Source: Streptomyces justiciae
GTDB lineage: Bacteria; Actinomycetota; Actinomycetes; Streptomycetales; Streptomycetaceae
Reading direction: 5' to 3'
DNA: 64,000 bases
Assembly (NCBI RefSeq): GCF_015163075.1
Contig: NZ_JADDXU010000027.1
Location: forward strand, 49,032-113,031
This document shows positions 54,577 through 62,406 of the stretch, piece by piece. Both the position numbers and the translations under genes were made by a program. The notes under the pieces were generated by a model. The model made no database searches, was not told the origin of the DNA, and saw only the letters and a program-made list of their open reading frames with translations. The first letter of the stretch is position 1; each line of letters starts with the position of its first letter.

Positions 54577-57500
54577 CTACCGTCCCCACTCACCACGGCC
54601 ACGGCTGAGGATCTGCAGCAGCTTCTCGGTGTCTCCCGTGGCGATCTCAAAATTTCCGGACCTGATGCCGACAGCCTCTGCGGCCCGAGCGGCGTTCGTA
54701 AACTGGTTGCCCTTGGTGACCTTTTCGCTGTTCATCTTGTGGTCAACGACCCACCCGACCCGGTTCTTCTTGTCCGTCATGTCTACGATCACAAAGTCTC
54801 CCTCGGCCTGCTTGCCGTGCGTGCGATAGACCCGCAGGTTGGTGCGCTTCTGCAGGAGCGCTTGCACAAACTCCCGCTCCGGCGGGCTCATCTCGAACGG
54901 CGTCCCCTTCTTCACCTGCTGTCCCGCTCTCACCCGGATCGGCTGGTAGGGAGAGAGACCATAGGGGTCAGACCACGTGAGGGGGTCGTGGACGTAGGTG
55001 TCCGGGTTGGGTGCCGCGCTCAATCCCAGAGGATCCGGGCTGAGATACCGTCCCGTCTCGGGGTCGTAGTGCCGGTGCAGGTTGTAGTGGTGCCCCGTCT
55101 CCACGTCGTGGTACTGGCCCGGGAAACGCAATGGTGTGTAGGCCGTGGCGTCGTGGTTCCAGGTGGTGGCGCCCCACAGGGTCGCTGTGCGGCTCCATGC
55201 GACACCACCCTGCTCGTCGAGCAGCTGTGTCGGTGATCCGATGGAGTCGGTGACGATGGCGTAGAAGCGGTTGTCGACCTCTTCCTGCGACATGGCATCT
55301 TCCTGCGTTACGGGCGCGGCCCTCATGTAACGCTCCGACTGCGCCAGCGGTTCTATCCCGCTCTCGTCGAACTCCCATGTCATCGTCTGCACAGTGGGAA
55401 CATCCGTCACACTCATGCTCTGCTCCACCAGCATCCCCTCGTGCCAGGTGAAACAGGTCTCCTCCAGCACCGTCCGCCCGTCGGCGGCCAAGTGCTGCTT
55501 GGCAATGCGGCGCCCCAACGGGTCGTACCGGTAACGCCACACGCTCCCGTCGGGAACGGTGACCCCAGTCAGCCGGTCCTGGGCATCCCAGACATACCGC
55601 CAGACATCGGGCTTCCGGGAGAGACGGACCCGGCGCCGTACGGTGAGACGCCCGCTCGCGTCATGCTCGTAGCGCACATGCCCGGCCGAGACAAGACGGC
55701 CGCCCTCGTACTCGCGTGCTCCGGTAGCGTCCGCGCCGGGATGGAACGCGGGCCAGTAAGCCTCCACCTGGTTGCCGAGGGCGTCATAGGCGTACGTTTC
55801 CGTCCAGTCGGCCGCCCGGACTTGAGTGATCCTGCCGTCGGCGCCCAAGGTGTGCTGCCGGTCACCGACCGCGGCCAACGCCCCGTCCGGACGCCACGTG
55901 TACTCCTGCGGGGCCGACACCGGACCCCGCGGACCGCTCAGGCCGCTGCTGAGCAGCCGGTCCATGACGTCCCAGGACTGCGCCAGGTGGACCGTGCTTC
56001 CCCAGCTGCGCCCGGTCTCCCGCCCCACCGGGTCGTGCGCGGAGGTGATGGTACGACCGCCAACGGCCAGCACGGTCCGCCGACCCGCCGCGTCGTAGGA
56101 GTACGCGGTGTCGGTCCCCGCCGGCGTCCGGCGCCGGATCAGCTGCCCCACGGCGTCGTACGTCAGGTGCAGCGTGCGCCCGTTGACCGTCTCCGACGTC
56201 AGCAGACCCGCGGCGTCGTAGGCACGGGTCAGCTGCCCCTCGGACCACACGGCGCCCACCAGTCGGCCCATGGGATCGTAGGAGAAGTCGGTGGCCTCGT
56301 CGTCCGCCTCGGTGCGCGACACCCGTCCCATGACGTCCCGTGCGTGCCGGACGACCTGGCCGGTGGGGGTCGTCCGGGCGATGAGCCTTCCTGCAGCGTC
56401 ATACTCGTAGCGAGCCACACGGTCGCAGAAGTCCGACTCCGCGACCAGACGCCCAGCCGCGTCGTACGCGTAATCCCAGGCACGGCCGTCGGGCCGGCTC
56501 ACGCGAATGAGCCGGAGCGAGGGGTCGTACTCGAAGCGGTACCGCACGCCGCCCGGCTCGGTGCGGGCACTGAGCAGGTCGAAGTGGGTGTACTCGTAGT
56601 ACGTCACGGCGCCCGTCCCGTCCGTGTGGCTCGTACAGTTGCCCTCGGCGTCGTAGGTCCACGATTCGGTCGAACCGTCCGGGTGCGTGGTGCTGAGGAG
56701 CTGCCCCTCCGTGTTCCACCGCCACCGTGTCACCGTGCCGAGAGGGCCGGTCTCGGAGACGGTCCGGCCGAAGGCGTCACGCTCTTGGACGGTTCGGTTC
56801 CCGAGCGGGTCGGTCACTTCGATGCCTAGTCCCGCCGAGTTGCAGACAAGGCGCGTTGCACGTCCGAGAGCGTCCACGAACTCGGTGAGGCGCCCCTGCC
56901 CGTCGTAGCGGAAGTGGCTCGTCGCTCCGGTCGGGTCGGTGAGGGTGAGACCGTTGCCGCGGTCATCGTACGTACGCTGCCACCGCTCGCCGTTCGGCGT
57001 CACTGTCTCGGTCGGCAGGCCCAACTCGTTGTAGACGACGATGGACCGGTTCCCGTCCGGGTACCGGATCTCCAGAGGTCGGCCGAATTCGTCATTGCGG
57101 TACTCCGTCGTGTGGCCCAGCTCGTTCGTGTGCGACGTGACGTGGTGGTGCTCGTCGTAGGAGGTCCGAGTGGTGTGGCCGAGGGGGTCGATCTCTGCGA
57201 CGACCTGACAGTTGTCGTTGACGACGAAGCGGGTGACGGCGCCTTCCGCAGTCGTCAAGGTCGTGATGCGGCAGCCGGGCCAGGCAGGGTCGGTGTCCTC
57301 GTAGTCGAGGGTGATGGCGATATGACCGGCCTCGCCGCCCTCGGCGACACAGCGGTCCCGGGCGTCATAGGTGTAGGCATAGCGGCTGTCGTTCGAGTCC
57401 GTCCAGGACGTGATGCGCAGCCGGTGGTCGTAGCTGAACCTCAGGGGCGAACCTGATGAGTTGAACGTCTCGGTGAGATTGCCGTCGGTATAAGCGAACC

Positions 57501-59145
57501 GCTTGATGAGCACGTCCGAGCCGTCCTCCGCGGCACCGACGAGACTGAGGGAGGTGACCCGGCCGTCCTCGGTGGCCAGGGCGAGGTGGTAGCCGCTGGA
57601 GTGGCGAATCGCCAATGGGGCGCCGTAGTCGTCGTATTCGAAGGTGATGGCGTGCTCGTTGCGGTCGGTGATTCGTGCCAGAAGCGCGAGGCCGTCAGTG
57701 GTGGGGTGGGCGAATTGACGAGTGAGCCCCGTATACGGGTCCTCGATTGCGTACCCGCCGTCGTCCCCTCGGATCAGCGGCCATCGGGGCCCTGCTGTGG
57801 GCAGTACGGGGGCGTGGGTATCGGCCGGATGGGGGTAAGAGAGGAGCAACCCGTCCTCGGTGACAAACACAACCCCCTGCTCGTCGACTTCGAGGCGCTG
57901 GTCGACGGTGGAGGACCAGGTCGGGCCAAACCACCAGCCGCAGCGGTAGTCGGAGGCGACTCGGCGGGTGAACTCCAAAGGCAGCAGACCCGGCAGATAC
58001 ACATCGGACTGCGGGAGGTACATGGCGCCGGTGGCCATGTCCACGGGGTCACTGCCCTTGGACCGCACCACGTTCTTGAGGCGGTTGAAGGCTCCCTTGG
58101 ATCCGTCGAGCAGCCCGCGAGCGCTCTTGCCCAGGCCTTTGACACCGAGAGCCATGCCCTTGAGTCCGGTCTTACCGAAGGCCTTGAGCCCCTTGGCGAG
58201 GCCGCCGAGGGTGGTCAGCCCCTTCATCCCCGGTATGCAGTCCAACGCCGCCAGGCCCACATCCCACAGGGAGGCCTGGCCTTTGGAGTATTTGTAGAGC
58301 GTGTCGGCGAGCACGACGAGGGCCGCGATCAGCACGATCGCGCCGAGGATCGGCCCACCGATGATCATCGCGATGACACCGACCACCGCGACGACGATCT
58401 TGCAGACGGCGACGATGTTGTCCCAGTTGTCGGAGAACCAGTCCCCGACCTCCTCCCACCACGACCGGTTCTGAATACCGGCGTCGGAGGCCTCGTCGAT
58501 CTTCGTCTTCGCGGTGTGCGCGGCCTCCTCGCGCATCTTGCGCGCGTCCTCGGCCATCTTCTTCGCCGCGGCCAACGCACCCTGAGCGTCGTTGACGTCC
58601 GACTGGGCGCTGGTCTGCGCGGACTTGGCATGCTGAGCATCCCGGGTGGCGGCTCGGACCTTGCCCTCGTCCGGCTTGTCACCGCCCGACTTACTTCCGG
58701 TGGGATCGTCCTTGTACTTGTCGGCTTCCTTGTTCGCCCGCGTCACCCACGAATCGGCCGACGCCAGGCGGGAGTTGGCGGAGGACAGGTCGCTCTGAGC
58801 TTCCCGGCCCTTGGCCAGGGCACGGTCGGCCAGCGCCTGGGCGCGCTCCAGCTTCGGCCAGAAGTCGGTCAGCGCGTCGCCGCACAACTCGTACGACTTC
58901 TTCAGCTTCTTCAGGTTCTTCGGGACGTCCCCGAACTCGTCCTTGAAGACCTCCGCCGACTTGCCGGCCCACTCCAGCAGGGTGTCCTCACCCGCCATGC
59001 CATTGACCAAGCGAAGGGCATCCGAGACGTCATCGGCGAAGTCGTGGAGTGTCTTCGCCAGCAGCTTGATCCGGTCCGGATCACCCGGCGTCGGGTCCTT
59101 GTCCAGATCCAGGACATGCCAGTCCGTGGGCCGATGCCCCGCCAT
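54577..59145 (-). CDS. Rhs/YD-repeat polymorphic toxin with WXG-like N-terminus and putative nuclease tip
   Basis: The protein has 1522 residues. Residues 1-230 are helical and coiled (FADDVSDALRLVNGMAG, KLERAQALADRALAKGREAQ), like the WXG100/LXG heads that address proteins to type VII secretion. A hydrophobic pair of helices (about 248-285) follows. The DUF6531 start DPVDMATGAMYLPQSDVYLPG is near 364 (quoted as DPVDMATGAMYLPQSDV), then many YD repeats (RYEYDAAGRLI type) to about 1350 and the core closing motif YLSPDPLGLSAAPNPDTYV. The 120-residue variable tip after DPYGLSPYQ has GDFVIVDMTD and VVDHKMN, compatible with a PD-(D/E)XK nuclease active site. The shell would encapsulate and deliver this tip to competitors. 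Confidence 0.9.
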   Translation of the reverse strand: MAGHRPTDWHVLDLDKDPTPGDPDRIKLLAKTLHDFADDVSDALRLVNGMAGEDTLLEWAGKSAEVFKDEFGDVPKNLKKLKKSYELCGDALTDFWPKLERAQALADRALAKGREAQSDLSSANSRLASADSWVTRANKEADKYKDDPTGSKSGGDKPDEGKVRAATRDAQHAKSAQTSAQSDVNDAQGALAAAKKMAEDARKMREEAAHTAKTKIDEASDAGIQNRSWWEEVGDWFSDNWDNIVAVCKIVVAVVGVIAMIIGGPILGAIVLIAALVVLADTLYKYSKGQASLWDVGLAALDCIPGMKGLTTLGGLAKGLKAFGKTGLKGMALGVKGLGKSARGLLDGSKGAFNRLKNVVRSKGSDPVDMATGAMYLPQSDVYLPGLLPLEFTRRVASDYRCGWWFGPTWSSTVDQRLEVDEQGVVFVTEDGLLLSYPHPADTHAPVLPTAGPRWPLIRGDDGGYAIEDPYTGLTRQFAHPTTDGLALLARITDRNEHAITFEYDDYGAPLAIRHSSGYHLALATEDGRVTSLSLVGAAEDGSDVLIKRFAYTDGNLTETFNSSGSPLRFSYDHRLRITSWTDSNDSRYAYTYDARDRCVAEGGEAGHIAITLDYEDTDPAWPGCRITTLTTAEGAVTRFVVNDNCQVVAEIDPLGHTTRTSYDEHHHVTSHTNELGHTTEYRNDEFGRPLEIRYPDGNRSIVVYNELGLPTETVTPNGERWQRTYDDRGNGLTLTDPTGATSHFRYDGQGRLTEFVDALGRATRLVCNSAGLGIEVTDPLGNRTVQERDAFGRTVSETGPLGTVTRWRWNTEGQLLSTTHPDGSTESWTYDAEGNCTSHTDGTGAVTYYEYTHFDLLSARTEPGGVRYRFEYDPSLRLIRVSRPDGRAWDYAYDAAGRLVAESDFCDRVARYEYDAAGRLIARTTPTGQVVRHARDVMGRVSRTEADDEATDFSYDPMGRLVGAVWSEGQLTRAYDAAGLLTSETVNGRTLHLTYDAVGQLIRRRTPAGTDTAYSYDAAGRRTVLAVGGRTITSAHDPVGRETGRSWGSTVHLAQSWDVMDRLLSSGLSGPRGPVSAPQEYTWRPDGALAAVGDRQHTLGADGRITQVRAADWTETYAYDALGNQVEAYWPAFHPGADATGAREYEGGRLVSAGHVRYEHDASGRLTVRRRVRLSRKPDVWRYVWDAQDRLTGVTVPDGSVWRYRYDPLGRRIAKQHLAADGRTVLEETCFTWHEGMLVEQSMSVTDVPTVQTMTWEFDESGIEPLAQSERYMRAAPVTQEDAMSQEEVDNRFYAIVTDSIGSPTQLLDEQGGVAWSRTATLWGATTWNHDATAYTPLRFPGQYHDVETGHHYNLHRHYDPETGRYLSPDPLGLSAAPNPDTYVHDPLTWSDPYGLSPYQPIRVRAGQQVKKGTPFEMSPPEREFVQALLQKRTNLRVYRTHGKQAEGDFVIVDMTDKKNRVGWVVDHKMNSEKVTKGNQFTNAARAAEAVGIRSGNFEIATGDTEKLLQILSRGRGEWGR

Positions 59146-59240
59146 ACCGCAACCCCCGTCACGCGTGCATCACTATCAACAGCCATGTGCACACGCGAAC
59201 CTACAGGGAACAGCCGTTCGGCGCGAGAAACAGCATGTCA

Positions 59241-59708
59241 TCAGGGCCGGCGGCGACTGCGCACAGCTCGCCACGCGTCGCCGACGGGCTCGAGCGGCCG
59301 CATCCACCGCAGCAGCGTCTCCCGCACCGTCACGTACACCCACCGCCGCTTCAGCCACGGCGGGAGGTCCCGGAAGGGTACGAACGTCAGCGTGTCGTCG
59401 ATCGCATGGTCTGCGGCACCGCCCAGGCCCTCGGCGCGCAGGGCGTCGTACAGCTCCGGAGTCAGGCGACCGTCGAGGCGGGCGAGGTGGGCGGTCGCGG
59501 TGAAGGGGAAGTCGCGGCCCGGGCCGGGCAGTAGTTCCAGGGCGCGGATGATCCGCGGGGAGACCACCTCGGGCGGGCAGTTGAGGGCGAGACCGATCAC
59601 CGCGGCACCCAGGCTGTCGTCGTTGCGGTCGAGCGCGGCGTCAACTTCGGCCGGGTCGTCCATGCCGAGCAGGCCCTCGCCGGTTTCCCAGTTCCAGTCG
59701 CGGTTCAT
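59241..59708 (-). CDS. Hypothetical protein of the toxin-associated gene set
   Basis: The protein has 155 residues and no signal peptide. The middle reads like helical repeats (DSLGAAVIGLALN, PRIIRALELLPG, ATAHLARLDGR, LYDALRAEGLGGAADHAID), suggesting a HEAT-like fold. No known function. The ATG overlaps the stop of the preceding gene (ATGA). It ends 95 bp before the Rhs toxin start, so the toxin may share its transcript. Confidence 0.7.
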   Translation of the reverse strand: MNRDWNWETGEGLLGMDDPAEVDAALDRNDDSLGAAVIGLALNCPPEVVSPRIIRALELLPGPGRDFPFTATAHLARLDGRLTPELYDALRAEGLGGAADHAIDDTLTFVPFRDLPPWLKRRWVYVTVRETLLRWMRPLEPVGDAWRAVRSRRRP

Positions 59709-60025
59709 GCCTCACGCTCTTCTCCGGTGTCTCGTCCCATGACCCAGGCCTTCAACCTCGTCACGGCCCACGCCAATTGATCAGCATCGGCCAACTCCAA
59801 CACCTCGTCCGTCACCTCACCGCTCGCCACGGCCGCCAGCTGTAGCTGCGCCTCCCCGCTGGCCCAGACGATCAACGCCCCCAGGCGGTCCGGCCCTTCG
59901 AGGCTGAGGCACGCGCTCTGTTTGGGGTGGTTCGCGGTCGGTGCCTGCCAGGTCACCTCGAACCGTGTCCCTTCCAGCTCCGCGCGCAGGCGGTCGTACG
60001 ACGTACGCAGGTCATCCAGGCCCAT
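59705..60025 (-). CDS. Small hypothetical protein of the toxin-associated gene set
   Basis: This 106-residue protein, starting at ATG 60025 inside the end of the previous gene (14-bp overlap), has LDDLRTSYDRLRAELEGTRFEVTW, a helix then strands, with a soluble alpha/beta outline (quoted as DDLRTSYDRLRAELEGT). A YbaB-like or small chaperone-like role is possible for such proteins in type VII loci, but I cannot assign one. Confidence 0.7.
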   Translation of the reverse strand: MGLDDLRTSYDRLRAELEGTRFEVTWQAPTANHPKQSACLSLEGPDRLGALIVWASGEAQLQLAAVASGEVTDEVLELADADQLAWAVTRLKAWVMGRDTGEEREA

Positions 60026-60623
60026 CGAGCAGCACACCCTCCAATGCATGGGCGTACGCCCTGACGCCCGTCCTCGCCGTCTCCGGCGTCGGCGAAACCG
60101 GTCGCAGTACGCCCGGCAGGAACGCCACCCGCCACATCCGGAAGACGTCCGACACGGACCTGGGCACTGCGAGTGCCGCCGCCCTCCGCATTGCCGCTAC
60201 GACGAGAGTCGTTCCCCTCTCCACCCCCGGGCCCCGCGCCACGGCGGCGCCCACCAGCCCCTCCATGAGCCTGGCCAACTGCAAGTCCGCACCCATGCCG
60301 AGCATCCGCCGCAGCACCAAGGGGTCGTCGACGTTCGGTGGATACTCCTCGATGCAGCCCGAGTGCAACATCAGGGACTCGGCCGTCACGTCCCCCGACC
60401 CGTCGCCCCAACCGCCCTGTCGCTCGAAGAGCCGCATCGTCTCGGGTGAGAAGTCGCCGACCGCCTGTACCACCGCGAGCAGCCCGTCCAGTTCGGCGCG
60501 GTGTGCCGTCACGAAGGTGGTCAGCGTCGACGACCCGGCCGCGGCCGCCAGGTCCAGTACCGACCACAACGGCCCGAAGACGTCGTACGCCAGCCCACGT
60601 TCGTCGGCCCCGACCACCGTCAA
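60012..60623 (-). CDS. Hypothetical protein of the toxin-associated gene set
   Basis: This 203-residue protein is mostly helical, with no signal peptide, membrane helix or recognised motif. The TTG start at 60623 overlaps the stop of the upstream gene (TTGA), which argues for the short spacing even with this rare start codon. Its position between the 215-residue and 106-residue genes suggests a shared complex. Confidence 0.68.
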   Translation of the reverse strand: MTVVGADERGLAYDVFGPLWSVLDLAAAAGSSTLTTFVTAHRAELDGLLAVVQAVGDFSPETMRLFERQGGWGDGSGDVTAESLMLHSGCIEEYPPNVDDPLVLRRMLGMGADLQLARLMEGLVGAAVARGPGVERGTTLVVAAMRRAAALAVPRSVSDVFRMWRVAFLPGVLRPVSPTPETARTGVRAYAHALEGVLLDGPG

Positions 60624-61267
60624 CCGGTGAACCGGAACGTCGACGTGATCGCGTCGAAGATGTCGAAGAAGGAGTCCGCCAGGTCCAGGACCTGGCTGCT
60701 GCCGCCTACCAGGGCGACCTTGCCCTCCTGGCCGGGTACGGGGATGTATGTCTGCATCAGGACCGCGCGGATCGTGCGGTTCAGGGCGTCGCCGGGTACG
60801 ACGATGTCCTCGATGCCGTACGTGCGTGCCGCAGGGCCCACCCCCGGGATGTCCACCGTCGTCACCTTGCGCCAGGAGTCGCCCTCCTTCTTGGCTTCCT
60901 TGACGGCGAGTTGGCTCGCGATGACGGACGGGTCGGTGGAGAGGGGCTCGCCGCGTTCGTTGCGGCCGCCGACCATCGACACCGTCACCGAGCCCGTGAT
61001 CGGGGTGTCGCCGCCGAAGTTCTCCGCCATGCAGCCGCAGTACAGGGCGCCCGACTTCCAGGCGTCCGCCGCGGCCTTGCGGAGGAAGTCCATGTACACG
61101 TCCTTGTACGGGGACAGCTCCGGGCGCTGGGCGATCCGGTCGTTCACCATGCGGCGGATCGAGTCGTCACGGGACTCCGGGCGTACGTCGAACTCCCACC
61201 ACGACTCGGGGACCTTGATACGGAAACCCCCGCGCTCGACCGTGAGCGCCTCCATGTAGCGGGCCAT
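60620..61267 (-). CDS. Conserved hypothetical protein near WXG100 gene
   Basis: This 215-residue protein begins MARYMEALTVERGGF and contains FRIKVPESWWEFDVRPESRDD, a strand-rich start, then SVTVSMVGGR, TVDIPGVGPAARTYG and a C-terminal strand pair (ALVGGSSQVL). I recall similar proteins beside WXG100-type genes in Streptomyces but no function. ATG 61267 with GGGGAAGG upstream; the frame opens 30 codons earlier. First gene of the minus-strand set, 131 bp from the divergent WXG100-like gene. Confidence 0.75.
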   Translation of the reverse strand: MARYMEALTVERGGFRIKVPESWWEFDVRPESRDDSIRRMVNDRIAQRPELSPYKDVYMDFLRKAAADAWKSGALYCGCMAENFGGDTPITGSVTVSMVGGRNERGEPLSTDPSVIASQLAVKEAKKEGDSWRKVTTVDIPGVGPAARTYGIEDIVVPGDALNRTIRAVLMQTYIPVPGQEGKVALVGGSSQVLDLADSFFDIFDAITSTFRFTG

Positions 61268-61398
61268 GACGTCGACCTTCCCCGTTGTTCCCCGTGGTTC
61301 GGAAGTACCGCGCGTTTGCTCGATCGCTCGCTGCAACCGTTGCGTTGTACCGTGCACGTCAGACTACGAGATCGGCACCGGAACCGGGGGACGGGGAC

Positions 61399-61734
61399 AT
61401 GGGACAGAACGGCAAGAGTGACCTCTCGCTCCCGCTGAGCGAACTCGAGGACTACGGACGCCGGCTGCGGTCGATCAAGACCCGCCTCAACCACACCAAG
61501 AAGCTCTTCGAGCAGTACAAGGACGACATCGGCGACGGCAGCGTGAACGACGCCCTCGACGACTTCGAGTCCAACTGGGAGGACGGCCGCGAGGACATCA
61601 CGCAGCAGCTCGACGCGCTGTCGAAGATGTCGGACGCCGTCGTCCGGGAGTTCAAGAAGCTCGACGACGAACTGGCCAAGCAGGTCAACGACAAGATGAA
61701 GACCGAGGACAAGCGGCCGAAGAAGGAGAAGTAA
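61399..61734 (+). CDS. WXG100-like small secreted-protein candidate (type VII substrate)
   Basis: This 111-residue protein is two long helices around a turn that contains a tryptophan (FESNWEDGRED, W about residue 60), resembling the helix-WxG-helix hairpin of ESX/type VII substrates. The C-terminal tail is Lys-rich. It starts at ATG 61399 behind GGGGGACGGGG; a longer frame upstream is not supported. Divergent from the 215-residue gene, it probably works with the Rhs toxin, whose head has a similar helical character. Confidence 0.75.
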   Translation: MGQNGKSDLSLPLSELEDYGRRLRSIKTRLNHTKKLFEQYKDDIGDGSVNDALDDFESNWEDGREDITQQLDALSKMSDAVVREFKKLDDELAKQVNDKMKTEDKRPKKEK

Positions 61735-61756
61735 GGCCGGGCGGCCGTCGTCCGGC

Positions 61757-62170
61757 TCATACTCCGCCCAGCAGGGAGGCCAGTCCCTGCTCCAATTCCC
61801 GCCCCACCGGCTCGCCACCCGGCTCCGTGATCGTGTACGTGCGCAGCAGGAAGCGGTGGAGTGTCGTCGTGTCGAAGAGGACGATCGCCACGCCCTCCGG
61901 CGCCCGGAACTCCACCGCCGTGCGCGTCGGGCCGTACGGGCGGACGTGTACGTTCCCCACGCCCGCCGGGCTGCCCAGCCCCTCCTCCAGAAGGCTGCGG
62001 GCGAAGGTCCAGGTCAGCTCCTCGCCGTCGAGCGAGATCCACGCGGGGAAGAGGAGGTGGACGGCCAGCGGGTCGGCCGAGGTGTAGCGGAGGGTCAACG
62101 TGACCGCCAGCTCCTCGTCGTCGGGGGTGAGCAGGCTGGCGCCGGTGGGCTGTTCCAGGGTGATGGACAT
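61757..62170 (-). CDS. SsgA-family sporulation/cell-division regulator
   Basis: The protein has 137 residues. The SsgA-like fold is recognisable from the family pattern: LTLRYTSADPLAVHLLFPA, TWTFARSLLEEGLGSPAGVGNVHVRP (quoted as TWTFARSLLEEGLGSPAGVG) and FRAPEGVAIVLFDTTTLHRFLLRT. SsgA-like proteins control septum placement and wall remodelling in sporulating actinobacteria. Which of the several paralogues this is cannot be told. The ATG at 62170 is chosen over a start 29 codons upstream because similarity begins there. It ends 22 bp from the convergent WXG100-like gene. Confidence 0.9.
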   Translation of the reverse strand: MSITLEQPTGASLLTPDDEELAVTLTLRYTSADPLAVHLLFPAWISLDGEELTWTFARSLLEEGLGSPAGVGNVHVRPYGPTRTAVEFRAPEGVAIVLFDTTTLHRFLLRTYTITEPGGEPVGRELEQGLASLLGGV

Positions 62171-62406
62171 GGTGGGCGGTCTCCGTTGCGGGGTGGGGCG
62201 GGGCACAGCAGGGCAGGGCGGCGGCGAGTTGGCCGACGTACTGGTACGAGCACGCAAGTGGCCTGTGCATTACGCCGGTTACGCAAGATGTTGATGTGAC
62301 CTGCATCACTTTCCATGGCGCTTGAAACTTTGATTGAAAGTTTTGTCATCTACGCTGACAAACCCTTCCCTGCCCCCTCCCCACGCAGGCCCTGGAGCGT
62401 TCCGCC

